Source: Oegoconia quadripuncta (taxonomy: Eukaryota; Arthropoda; Insecta; Lepidoptera; Autostichidae). Taken from it: a stretch of 64,000 nt of DNA. A model generated the notes under the pieces. That model had not been told where the DNA came from, made no database searches, and saw only the letters and a program-made list of their open reading frames with translations. Below, piece after piece: positions 54,715 through 64,000 of this stretch. Each line of letters starts with the position of its first letter. The stretch's first letter is position 1. Position numbers and translations under genes: made by a program. The stretch lies in contig OX438743.1 in NCBI GenBank assembly GCA_949316235.1, positions 24,239,771 to 24,303,770 of the forward strand, written 5' to 3'.

Positions 54715-55997
54715 GTCGTTAATTCGTCTTTTATGGTACAAAATCCAACATGGCGTCCGTCAAATACAAAATATGTTGTCGGGTTTTTTTGTTTTTTTTT
54801 TTATTAAATACTTAAATACTTATTATTCACTAGTTTCCCAGATTAAAGTCATTTCCAGAATAAGTCCATTTCGGAATATATACCTAAGTAATATCAGGAG
54901 GCAGTGGCCGTTTCCGGAATAAAGCATTTCCGTACTAATCCGTCTATAAGATTGCTTTTCTTTTCCTTCTTTTCGTAGCTTTCTTGTTATACATTATCTA
55001 TTTATTATAATCAAATTTTTTACTCAAGACGGCCGCTTTGTTCAGTCAGTTAGAAGCAAATGAAAATGGTAACAGCATTACTGAATAATAGCTTATCTAA
55101 ATTCGCGTCAGAACTTCCCATTCAGAAAGCCAACAAAACACTCGAACTTTTAACTTTGTGGAAAAAGTCGTAACTCCACTTTGTTAAGCCGCGATCACAG
55201 GTTGAGTTTTAATTGTGACAGTAAAATTAAGTATATATACGTACATATAAATATTTTTCCAACACTCCAACCACATTCTACACTCTCTCACCCACACATA
55301 CACACATATGCTGTAAAGTAATGCCTTAATTTTTAGCTTATTTACTATCAAAGTTAGCTGAATACCTACCGGTTAATATTGAAATTGTAAATTGGAAATC
55401 TCTATAAATTTGGCTTTAAAAATTTTAAGAAACGTTTTTAAATGTAATTATATGCTGTGTGATTTCTATACTAATAAATAAAAAAAAAAAAATACAACAT
55501 GCTCGTAAAGTGGTTCTATCTTCACCGGTTTTAGATATCAAGCAGCTCATAAAACACGCGTATGTTATAAACGCAAATAGTGAAGCTATGGCGAACAACA
55601 TATAAGTTGCATACAGTCAAGTGATAACACCATCAGTTCGGTGAATACAATATCGCTGATATGTATGTGTTATGGAGATCAGATTGTTTTTTTTCAAATT
55701 TCGAACTGGCCGTAGGCTGCCAGTAGGCAGCGCGCCGCGAGATTTTTTATTCTGTCTCCCCGCAAGTATGTTGAAAAACGTCGTACGATATACGTGCGTA
55801 TATTGGTTAAACACACTCGGCTCTGTTACGTCCTCGCCTTCGGCTCGGGCTGAAATTCCGCCTCTTGTGTTATAGCCACCATAACGTACTTACTTACGTA
55901 ACGTACTTAACGTATAGTAATGTACTAATATAAAACTAACTTTCCCCCTGCATCTTCGCCTGTATGCTTTATCGCGGATATGATTATTTTGTTATAG
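54715..55997. other. Interval without recognised gene
   Basis: AT-rich except 55700-55880, which has GCGCGCCGCGAG and CCTCGCCTTCGGCTCGGGCT stretches likely from an old LINE. Confidence 0.4.
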
Positions 55998-56603
55998 CAA
56001 AATCAAAATCAAAAAATGCTTTATTTTGTAGGTACACAGGGTACACTTAAAATAGTCAGATTTTACATTTTTAAAGCTACTGCTTGTTCACAAGGCAATT
56101 TTCCCCTGAGAAGAACAAGCAAGAAACTCGAGAGGTCGCTCTTTTAAAAAAAGGTTGTTATATTACAAAATTATTATTTTATATTATAATATTTCATTAT
56201 TAATTGTGAAATAGCCTGGTTATGCGAACGGGCTGGTTATGTCCATGATTGTTTATCATCTAAATAATCTGATATTTTATAATATGCTTTCTTAATAAGT
56301 TTCTGTTTTATAGTATCTTTAAATTTATTTAAAGGAAGATTTTGTATATCAACAGGAACTTTATTGAAAAAGCGTATACATAACCCTTTGAATGAATTAC
56401 TGACTTTGTGGAGGCGACTTATGTGACCTGCAAGTTTATCTTTATTTCTTGTATTGACATCATGTTTATCACTATTTTTCCTAAATGATGCTATATTTTT
56501 TTTGACATATATTAGATTTTCAAAAATATACTGTGACGAAAAGGTTAGAATATTATACTCTTTAAATCTGTCTCTAAGTGACACTGCGCGGCAACTATTC
56601 ACT
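55998..56603 (-). pseudogene. LINE RT C-terminus, ISDYLDD family, open frame
   Basis: A 121-codon minus-strand frame: AVSLRDRFKEYNILTFSSQY, IFENLIYVKKNIASFRKNSD, NTRNKDKLAGHISRLHKVSN and YYKISDYLDDKQSWT with stop at 56237. The 3' UTR ends in the reverse of GCATTTTTTGATTTTGATTT. One of the best-preserved copies; 5'-truncated. Confidence 0.8.
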
Positions 56604-56624
56604 TTATCGAGATAAATAATATCC

Positions 56625-56692
56625 TATGTTTTAATCCAGGCATACCTATATCCTATATTTCATCCAAATCTGTTGCATTGCATAAGAGTCGC
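56625..56692 (-). mobile_element. Lep1-like fragment
   Basis: AATCCAGGCATACCTATATC and TTTCATCCAAATCTGTTG, reversed Lep1 interior. Confidence 0.35.
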
Positions 56693-56713
56693 TGAGGACA
56701 TGCTAGAATGAGT

Positions 56714-56988
56714 CGACGACCTGTTTGGTGTAGTGGTTAGAAACTATGACTGCTATACCAAAAGGTTGCGGGTTCAAATCCCGCTAGGGGCATATGTTTG
56801 TATGATGATAGACATGTGTTCCCGAGTTATGGAGGTTTTTCATTTATATATTTATTTATTTACAAGAAAAAATTTATTTATGTAGTATATCAACCATCTG
56901 GTATCCACAACACAAGCCTATAGTTGTGGAAATAGATGGCGTTGTGTGTATGTCCAAGGATATTTATTTATTTTTTTATTTATTTTTA
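56714..56988 (+). mobile_element. SINE S2, full length
   Basis: GACGACCTGTTTGGTGTAGT, B box GGTTCAAATCCCGC, body, and (ATTT)n tail. A mariner remnant follows immediately. Confidence 0.85.
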
Positions 56989-56989
56989 A

Positions 56990-57601
56990 TTCCGACCCAA
57001 CATTTCATGAAACGCATTGTTACTGGTGACGAGACGTGGGTTGACGAGTAAGACATGCAAACTAGTCAACAAGCTTCGGAGTGACGTCTTCCAACTGAAC
57101 CGAAACCGAAAAACCACGCGAAAGTCGATCAAAAGTCAAACTCATGTTGACTGTTTTCTTTGATCGCGGTATTGTGCACTCGGAATTCTTGCTGGAAGGT
57201 CAAACGGTAAATAAAGAATATTATTTAAGCGTTAGGAAATTCGACGAAAAAGGCCAGATTTGTGGAGAGAAAATTCTTGGATTTTGCATCACGATGATGC
57301 GCCTTCGCACAAGGCCATCATTGTGAACAAATTTTTGATCAAAAACTCAACAAATACCATTGAGCAACCAATTCACCAGATATGGCTCCAGCCGACTTCT
57401 TTCTTTTCGATAAACTCAAACTTTCGAATTTCGAATTCGCGGCGACATGTGAACTCAATTCCGGAAAAAGCGTTTAAAAAATGTTTTGATGATTGGATTA
57501 TCCGTTTCTGAAGGAGCATACTTTGAAGGTGATAAAATTTGGATGAGTAACTAACATTTTGTGTATTATTGATCTTTTCCCGGTACTTTCTTGACAGAGT
57601 A
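56990..57601 (+). pseudogene. Mariner transposase, 5'-truncated and decayed
   Basis: Reads MKRIVTGDETWV (first catalytic Asp), then KSRSKVKLMLTVFFDRGIVH, EFLLEGQTVNKEYYLSV, then in another frame WILHHDDAPSHKA (second Asp) and SPDMAPADFFLF (third Asp), ending near KCFDDWI. At least one in-frame stop and several frameshifts. The N-terminal DNA-binding half is missing, replaced by the S2 SINE tail. The 3' end CCCGGTACTTTCTTGACAGA fits a mariner inverted terminus. Confidence 0.85.
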
Positions 57602-57605
57602 GTAC

Positions 57606-57662
57606 ATAACCCTTTGAATGAATTACTGACTTTGCGGAGGCGACTTATGACCTGGAAGTTTT
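57606..57662 (-). pseudogene. LINE ISDYLDD family fragment
   Basis: Reverse of KVSNSFKGLC coding block (CCTTTGAATGAATTACTGAC, TTTGCGGAGGCGACTTATGA) only. Confidence 0.6.
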
Positions 57663-57789
57663 CGTTGTCTTGTAAGTAAAGTAAAGTAAAGTATGTATTT
57701 ATTTTCATTCTCACAAATACTACAAAACATCTCATCTTGTATTAATATCGTGTATTGAAAAGTATGTAATTACTAGGAAAACGATCTTG

Positions 57790-58250
57790 TCTTTTTTTTT
57801 CAATTTAAGAGCTATGCTCTTATCGGTGCAGTAATGACCACGACTCTCTGCTCTCCGCCCTCGATTTAACCTCTAGGCATGACACGAAATTCACCTTTTC
57901 ATTTGGTCAAAGTAATTGCGCCTATGTTTTCCCCTTCCTCTCTTTACTTCAATCTTTCCCTCAATTAAAAAAAATGACGTGTAGTATCAAGCGTCCCATC
58001 ATCTTTCCTCTTCGGTTCTCAACTGTGGCCAACAGGCATCTCTTCTCCTTTGCCATCGTTAACCTACCTCTTTGTGTTAATGTCCATATCTCACAGGCAT
58101 ATAAAGCTATACTCCATACATAAAATTTTATTAGCTGCTGTCTAGCTTTGTTGCTTATCTTAGCTTTAAATAGATGTTTTATTTCTACAACGTATTCGTA
58201 AAATTTACAAGCAAATCCCTAGTATTGACGCAGCTTTTGAATTTAATAAA
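57790..58250 (-). pseudogene. LINE C-terminus (HLIRHD family), decayed
   Basis: TTCAATTTAAGAGCTATGCT, TTCACCTTTTCATTTGGTCA and CTTCGGTTCTCAACTGTGGC match 8070-8340 with lesions; extends into upstream coding sequence. Confidence 0.6.
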
Positions 58251-58639
58251 AAAAAATACCTTTAACACTCTGTATAAATGTCTCTGTTGAATCTACGCAT
58301 GTGTACAAAGTCCTATCTCAAATGACATTGCCTTTACATACCTTAAAGGAAAATAATATAGCTACTTTATAAGGCATAACGAGATGAAAGCTTTTATTAA
58401 TGTTGTGTACATAACGTAATTGCATTTTATCAAGGAAAAATGAATAACGCACCAGGAGATGCGGCAATATTACGCTACAAAGGGAATTGTGCGAAATAGA
58501 ACGAGAGTTCTCGGACATTGTTTTTTGCTTTGAGTTCTACAGTCACTGGTTAAAGTGGAACTGTGTCTGCTTGAGTTATATACATTCGATTTTTTTTATA
58601 TGCATTCAAATTCTATGTACAGATAAAATTGTTTTCAAG

Positions 58640-58885
58640 GGTCTCTCTCTATTTCTCTTCAATTCAAGAGCTGTGCTCTCATCGGTGGAGTCCTTTCCAC
58701 ACTTGTCTACATTCCGCCCTTTCCTTGACTTCCTGATACGACACGGAATTTACTTTTTCTTTTACTGTACCATGTATGTTCTTCTAGGTTTTCCTCTCTT
58801 CCCTTTCCCCTCCATTTTTCGGTCAATGATGTTCTTGATAAAGTTGTCGTGTCGTATCAGATGACCTTTTCTTTTCAATGATCTT
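58640..58885 (-). pseudogene. LINE C-terminus fragment (HLIRHD family)
   Basis: TCTTCAATTCAAGAGCTGTG, CGACACGGAATTTACTTTTT, and TGATACGACACGACAACTTT in reverse (IRHDNFI...). Confidence 0.6.
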
Positions 58886-59134
58886 CAAAAACACACACAC
58901 ACACAACATTTACACTTTTATCAGACGTTTTCGAATCTGCCTTGAAATGCGATTCAAGTTACCCATGAATCGCATTCTCTGAAAATGTGTGGTGATGATT
59001 CTTACCAAAACTGTGTTTATATATCTCATAAATTAAGCACCTATTGTTGAGCAATGTATATTTTTGTGAGAGAAAATAAAACGTTTTGTATTGTATTTGT
59101 AAATTTATCTTATCCGACTGAGATTATTTTATCA

Positions 59135-59460
59135 TCGTCACCATGATATCAGCCACAGGATGACCACTGCTGAACTGCCACTTGCCAACACAACTTGCCA
59201 CTTCAACTTTCTAATCCGCTGGGCTATGTCAGTGCTTCGTTCTCCTACGGATTTCGTAATTCCTGATTCGATCACGTAGTGAAACGCCGAGCATCACTCT
59301 CTCCATAGCTCGTTGCGTGACCTCGAGCTTGTGAGAGACCACGTTTCAGTACCATAACTCATCACTGGTAACACACATTGATTAAAGACTATTCCTGGAT
59401 TTCGTAGATTATTTAAAAGTTTGCAAGCACTCGAGATAATATTGAATCTTTACCTATGAA
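59135..59460 (-). pseudogene. LINE RT C-terminal fragment (RAMERVMLGVSLRDRIRN type)
   Basis: Minus strand reads RAMERVMLGVSLRDRIRNYE and IRRRT, the conserved region after the RT domain of RTE/jockey-type elements, with ~60 flanking codons decayed. Confidence 0.6.
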
Positions 59461-59850
59461 ATTGGAGATTTTTTCTTCGTTAATCATATGTAACAATTCC
59501 TGCGATTTTCAAAGCTATATCCAAATTTGTTTTTTATTTGGAAAATGGAATATTATTTCAAGGTTTCACATGAAATATTTTTTAATTTAATTTTTAATTT
59601 CACATAATAAAAAAAATTTGAATAGTGCTCTTTTCATGTGCTTCCCATAATCATTTCTTAGATTCGCTGAAACTTTTATAAAGCGGTTACTTTTAAAAAT
59701 TAACGCTGCCTATATTTAACTTAATGTTATCCGATAATACACGCAAAGTTTAGCTAAATTTGGATTTGCCTTTCCCAAAAAAAAATCAAAAATGTTTGTA
59801 TGGAGAAAACAGTCTTAATGAAATTCTTCATACAAAACGCCAATTTAAGG
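59453..59850 (-). mobile_element. MITE, CCTATGAAATTGG family
   Basis: 398 bp, inverted relative to 46485 and 50782, with TA at both flanks (59451-59452, 59851-59852). Confidence 0.8.
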
Positions 59851-60127
59851 TAAGGACCTAATAGCTCGAGAACGACCCAATTCAGTAAAAGTCTGTCGGT
59901 AGAATCGGATGTGTGTCGAGTAAATACGATCGATAATCCAGACAATCGGACGTATATGGGTCAATCTCAAAATTTGGACAAGAAATTGCAAAAAGTACTT
60001 AATGTTGTTTATAATTAGTTTTATGGTTCAGATATGTAGGTTATAACGTTAACATTATTGTACATATATTAGCCAACCTTAAAATTAATTATAATGTGGA
60101 AAAAAAAGGAAAATTCTGGTTTGGATG

Positions 60128-60191
60128 CCCACGGAGTGGACCAATGTCCATGGAGTACGACATGGAGTGGATTTTGTCCATGGAGTCTGAC
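60128..60191 (+). repeat. CATGGAGTGG motif cluster, left
   Basis: Four copies: CACGGAGTGG, CATGGAGTAC, CATGGAGTGG and CATGGAGTCT, with 15-18 bp spacing. Confidence 0.7.
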
Positions 60192-60457
60192 ATATAATAG
60201 AGATATTGAGGAGGAAATCGGTTCATTACCCTTATAAATTTGAGTTCCAATTGAAAATGAAAGAACACACGACAAATCAAATTTACTTTATTTTCAAAAG
60301 AGGAACGTAATTGAGATCATATGACAAGAAAGTCACAAAGAACTGTAAGATTAATTCAAAGATATTTTCTTTATCAGCGTTATCATTATTAGACCTATTT
60401 ATATAATGTCTATTTTCTATAGCAGGCTTTTCTTGGTGCAACTGTGCATCGCCATAA

Positions 60458-60697
60458 TTATGTTGGTTGATTATTAGGACTCGTCAACACACATAAGTCT
60501 TCTGCAGTAGGTGACATATCTGTCGTCATCACTGAGATTAAAATTTCAGGCGAAGTCCGTCCTTGAGTTTCTTGATTACTGGATGTCGGTGACAGATGAT
60601 GTTCGCCTGAAATTTGCGATAAGTCATTTCTAGCCGCTTTCCTATACCGAAAAGCTGAAATTTTTTCGAATATTAAACACGACTTACATACATACAT
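60458..60697 (-). other. Polar 79-codon ORF inside the GGGTCAATCT transposon
   Basis: Ser/Thr/Gln-rich with no recognised motif. Includes a 14-bp perfect inverted repeat (AAATTTCAGGCGAA, 60541-60554 with 60602-60615). Possibly a disordered linker of the lost transposase. Confidence 0.25.
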
Positions 60698-60699
60698 CT

Positions 60700-61250
60700 T
60701 TATGTATCTTTACACACCTGTTTCCCGTAGGTGTAGGCGGAGACCACAGACTTCCACTTACTACGATTCTGACCCACACACATGCTCGTAGGTTTAGGGT
60801 GCTCTTGACTTGATCTTTTTTAAGACGGCCCCGATTTGATCATGGTACGGACGCCATGGTCGTCCCCTTCCAACTTCGGCTTCGTATATCTCTTTCGTTA
60901 GTCTTCTTTCGTTCAACCTCTCTACATGTCCAAACCATCTCAGCATACCTTTTGTAATCTTTGATACTACGTCTTCTTTCACACTGCTTAACTCCCTAAT
61001 TACACTATTCCTGATTCTATCTTTCAAAGTCACCCCACTCATACTTCGCAATGGTCTTATTTTCACTGAATTAATTCTGCTTTCATTCTTCTTCTGCCAT
61101 ACCCAGCATTCACTCCTGTAAATCAGTGGCATTCTGGATCGTCATAAATCACCTGATTTCCGACATTCACTCTTCTTTTGACAACTTATCTTAAATAAAT
61201 GTTTCTTGGCTCTGAAGTTGCCCAGAAGACTTGAGGAGTATAGTATATCT
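60700..61250 (-). pseudogene. LINE RT C-terminus (RWFGHVER family)
   Basis: A 112-codon minus-strand frame: LIYRSECWVWQKKNESRINS, RPLRSMSGVTLKDRIRN, ITKGMLRWFGHVERLNERRL, EAEVGRGRPWRPYHDQI, ending at 60794. A UTR-like part follows with GGTCTCCGCCTACACC in reverse. Inserted in the DNA transposon. Confidence 0.75.
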
Positions 61251-61278
61251 TATCGTTTTTAGCTATTTGTGTTAATGT

Positions 61279-61485
61279 TCAAAGAACGGCTGGTCTTCCA
61301 TCTGGCGCTCTTTTTGCGTGACCTGCTTCGTGAAAATTCCAATTGGCATTCTTTAAAATAAAATACCGTACCAAATGATTCGCGAACAAGTTTCTCAAAG
61401 TATGACTTAAAAGACAAGCAAATATGCCTCTGAAACGAGCGAATACTGCACATGCATCATGCCTTAATTGCTGTGGCGATAACAA
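61279..61485 (-). pseudogene. Transposase-like fragment (NWNFHEAGHAKRAPDG)
   Basis: Minus-strand frame with QQLRHDACAVFARFRGI and NWNFHEAGHAKRAPDGRPAV. It resembles an EAGHGKGAxDGxGGxxKRTAD block that I recall from insect transposon proteins; key Gly residues are changed here (GHAKR for GHGKG). Probably the remains of the transposase of the surrounding element. Confidence 0.4.
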
Positions 61486-61743
61486 TATTGAATGATCCGA
61501 ATTTTGGATAGTTCAAATAATTCATTCGAGTTTAACTGATATAAAAAAAATCTCTTCTCCTTTGCTCTCATTCCCTTTTAGTATTCGCTCCTCTCTCTTC
61601 CTTTCTGATTGATTTCTATTTGTCACAAACCATCAACCTAATACAAAAACGTTAATAAGACAAAATTTTACTAGAAATAATAACCATTAAAGTAAAAGTA
61701 CATAGAATCTTATGCACAATTTAAATTAAAATTAAAAAGATTT

Positions 61744-62368
61744 CCATTCCATGGACGCTCCCTCTTCTCCATGGACACCGCATGACCATGGAGTGGAGGT
61801 CTATGGAGTGGAGATTTTTGAACATCTACCCGTCGTGTGTCAAGTAGCTTACAAATTTTAGATAGTGAAATATAAATTTACAAAAACATCTCCTTATTGC
61901 ATCTTAGCGTAATTATTATACTTAAAAAAAATTACCTTTTCTTTTTCATAAATTTGCCACGGAGTTGTACGTTTACGCTTGCCACTTTCATTTAAAAAAT
62001 TATTTCAACTAACAAAACCAACAGCATAACAAAAGAACCGGATTGCAAGTTTATTTTTTCACATTGACACTTTATGTGTTGACAATTAACCACGAAGCCC
62101 ACCACTCATAACATTCCTATATTTATTAGTTCTAATAGTAATATCTTTGAACTTAGTGTCCATGGAGTGGTACTAAATCTAGCCGGTGAGATCAACTTCA
62201 AATTTTTTCAACCGAAATGGTTATAAACTAAGTGAAAATTGCTTGAAATATGGCATAAAGTTCATTATTTTGTATAACATATAAACCAAGACTGGTTTCC
62301 TTAAAAATAGTTTTCAAAAGATTTTTTTACAATTTAAAGTCGGAGTTGTGACAAGACATGGAGTGGAG
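61744..62368 (+). repeat. CATGGAGTGG motif cluster, right
   Basis: Motifs at about 61744 (inverted), 61766 (inverted), 61786, 61801, 61958 (CACGGAGTTG), 62160 and 62357. Confidence 0.7.
62340..62350 (+). other. Single diverged motif (TCGGAGTTGTG)
   Basis: Weak relative of the CATGGAGTGG motif between the last two good copies; recorded for completeness. Confidence 0.2.
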
Positions 62369-62547
62369 TTTTAGCATAAATAAAATAAATTAATAAATAG
62401 GCGTTTTGGTTTATCAAAATTATAATTAAAGATTTTTATTTAATTCCAAGCAAGGATCTTACGTGTAAATAGAAACAATTGAAAAATTCATTTTTCCAGT
62501 AGAAAATCTACTATGACACTTTTGCCCCGCGGTTTTAAGATTGACCC

Positions 62548-63203
62548 ATATCCCCAGCCTAATACTCGTAATGCTCGCTGTTTTGATATGAATTATTATG
62601 TATACAATGTGTCCCGGAGAGAAGTGACCAGCGGGCGTAGTTTGAAAATTTATACAAAATTATCGATAAATCATTTAAATTTAGAGACCTAACTGCTTTT
62701 GTTTTTTAAAAATTGTTAATCCTTTTTTTTTAATAGACATGTATGACCTCCTGCACTATTTTAGTCATAATTTCTTTGTTTTTACGTCTTTCCCAATTCT
62801 TTTTTTTTTAATTCAGTGCTGTTATTATTATTAATCAAATTAGGTTATGAAAATTATCCCAAAACAAATAAATAATTTATTAAAAAAGAAATAAACTTAA
62901 AATTCGACCAACAAAACTGTATTTTTTTAAGTTTAAAATTAAAAAAACGAAAAATGTCCCTGTAACATCATGTTTTTTTTTAATTATTATGATACTACAT
63001 GATATTCTCTAAAATATCCTAGAACAATGTTTCTATCAATTTCAAACGTGTGCCAAAGTACAATGTGTTGAATTGTGACCTTCAAATAAGGATAGAGCAG
63101 GTAAAAAATTACTAGCTGTTATCGTATAGCTCCTGTCCTCCCGCCCCCCGCCACCTTTCTCAGACCGGCTCCAATTTGCTTATTATTAGTTAGTCGATCG
63201 TTC
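62548..63203. other. Interval between the DNA transposon and the LTR element
   Basis: AT-rich; nothing recognised. The last bases GTTC are the putative LTR-element target site. Confidence 0.45.
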
Positions 63204-63433
63204 TGTTATATGGGATTCGTTAAAAGTCTTTTAAAAAAAAAAAGGTTTTTATTTGATTTAAACTAGGTAGAAATTAAGACTTATAGATTCGGTAATCTGG
63301 ATAGATGCGCGTCGCGGTCAGAGGTCGGGACTGAACTGCCTGCGGGAGAGGCGAGAGACAATGACGGTGAGGTCTGAAGGTGAGGGGTTGGAGATGGCTC
63401 AGCATCATCTTATACAGGTTCAAGGGTATAACA
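63204..63433 (-). mobile_element. 3' LTR of an errantivirus-like retroelement
   Basis: A 230-bp segment bounded by TGTTATA (63204-63210) and its inverse TATAACA (63427-63433). On the minus strand the purine tract GGGGAGA (63434-63440) immediately precedes it, as expected for plus-strand priming. It contains an AATAAA on the minus strand (63253-63248). The four bases outside the LTR, GTTC at 63200-63203, would be one copy of a 4-bp target duplication; the partner is outside the window. Confidence 0.7.
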
Positions 63434-63441
63434 TCTCCCCG
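63434..63441 (-). promoter_or_regulatory. Polypurine tract of the LTR element
   Basis: GGGGAGA directly abutting the TGTTATA LTR terminus on the minus strand, about 40 bp after the env-like stop codon. Confidence 0.6.
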
Positions 63442-63481
63442 GCTGAGACTAAACTCACACTCTCAAGGAGTGTGGTTTATG

Positions 63482-64000
63482 TTATGTGGGTCTGATGCGA
63501 GGAGATGGAAGTGGAGTTTCAGTAATGATGTTAGGAGGTGATGAGGAGGTTGTGACTCTCTTAGGGAAAGTAGAGGTAAGAAGCATCTTAATCTTTTCAG
63601 ATTTACCGAATTTATAAAGAAAATAACTAATTATTACTAAGATTATTACAATTGTAGAATATGAATAGTAATTTCCATACAAAATTATATGAGGCTTGTT
63701 ACTTATTTTGTCTAAGTCGTTTACAATTTGATTTTGAGTCATTTCGGATTTCGACAGTGAATCCAAATTCAAATCCTTTAAATTTACTAATTTCAATTTA
63801 GGTTCAAGTTCCTTGAATTTTACATAATTACAACAAGTATCGTTAATTAGTTCAAACTTGGATAAAATAGGTTGTAATTCGACTCTGGTAGTATACTTAG
63901 GTACTAATTGTGTGTCTTTGTAATATCCAATACACACATTAGGTAGAGTTAGGATACCAGTACCGATAATATCAGATTCGAATAATTCTGCTTTATGACA
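63482..64000 (-). CDS. Errantivirus-type envelope-like ORF, C-terminal part (runs off right edge)
   Basis: Open in one frame from the window edge to TAA at 63484-63482, at least 172 residues with no stop, so the true start is outside. It has the layout of the transmembrane part of insect Ty3/gypsy (errantivirus) Env proteins: an extracellular stretch with a Cys-Cys pair, then a single hydrophobic anchor of about 20 residues (near residues 112-131 of the visible part, core IVIILVIISYFLYKF), then a basic cytoplasmic tail with Ser/Thr/Pro. The ORF stops about 50 bp before a polypurine tract and an LTR, the normal position for env. Whether the whole element is intact cannot be seen. Identity rests on topology and LTR context, not an alignment. 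Confidence 0.7.
   Translation of the reverse strand, partial: CHKAELFESDIIGTGILTLPNVCIGYYKDTQLVPKYTTRVELQPILSKFELINDTCCNYVKFKELEPKLKLVNLKDLNLDSLSKSEMTQNQIVNDLDKISNKPHIILYGNYYSYSTIVIILVIISYFLYKFGKSEKIKMLLTSTFPKRVTTSSSPPNIITETPLPSPRIRPT

Larger units (their letters stand above)
59958..62547. mobile_element. 2.6-kb decayed DNA transposon with GGGTCAATCT ends
   Basis: Inverted ends GGGTCAATCTCAAAA (59958-59972) and TTTTAAGATTGACCC (62533-62547), flanked by ATAT on both sides (the target duplication could be TA or ATAT). Eleven or so CATGGAGTGG-like motifs form clusters ~170 bp from the left end and ~180-800 bp from the right end. The interior has a transposase-like fragment on the minus strand (61279-61485) and a nested LINE piece (60700-61250). 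I cannot name the superfamily. Confidence 0.55.

Noticed and set aside
1..64000. CRISPR arrays, operons, rRNA or phage genes
   Set aside because: None seen. The repeats are dispersed retroposons and MITEs; spacing and spacers of CRISPR type are absent, and the window is clearly eukaryotic.

Overview
The window looks like AT-rich lepidopteran (moth or butterfly) chromosomal DNA. The evidence is a Lep1-type miniature Helitron, three tRNA-derived SINE families, several non-LTR retrotransposon tails that I recall as common in Lepidoptera, and an intron-containing animal gene buried in transposon debris. No bacterial-type operons, rRNA or CRISPR are visible. I cannot name the species.

The host gene content is small. 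One complete globin gene lies on the minus strand. It has exon 1 at 47118-46922, exon 2 at 19622-19391 and exon 3 at 16316-16149, with GT/AG splice sites and compatible phases, and encodes 198 residues. It has the globin landmarks (CD1 Phe78, E7 His99, F8 His131), introns at the ancestral B12.2 and G7.0 positions, and an N-terminal Met-Gly-Cys sequence that predicts N-myristoylation plus palmitoylation, as in membrane-attached globin X. Intron 1 is 27.3 kb and packed with mobile elements. About 12.9 kb beyond its stop codon, on the same strand, is exon 1 of a second globin of the same type (3232-3054), with the same Met-Gly-Cys start and the same splice phase. Its other exons lie outside the window. 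The locus is therefore a tandem array of acylated globins.

Nearly everything else is mobile DNA. Region 1-16 kb, downstream of globin 1 and around globin 2 exon 1: SINEs, LINE 3' ends, foldback MITEs and a Helitron. Region 16-47 kb, inside globin 1: a hAT-type element, a GT microsatellite, many 5'-truncated LINEs, SINEs including a 0.56-kb inverted pair, a 359-bp retrocopy with a 15-bp target duplication, and several MITEs. Region 47-63 kb, upstream of globin 1: more LINE and SINE copies, a decayed mariner transposase, two CCTATGAAATTGG-type MITEs, an unidentified 134-codon ORF, a GC-rich hydrophobic ORF, and a 2.6-kb decayed DNA transposon with clustered CATGGAGTGG motifs near both ends. Region 63.2-64 kb: the 3' LTR and the C-terminal end of an envelope-like ORF of an insect errantivirus-type LTR retroelement that runs off the right edge.

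The most interesting biology is the pair of predicted lipid-anchored globins. The most interesting structural DNA is the symmetric motif array in the 59.96-62.55 kb element, the perfect-arm foldback at 4.5-4.8 kb, and the interlocking palindromes at 38.2 kb. All family assignments were made by eye and from memory, without database searches.
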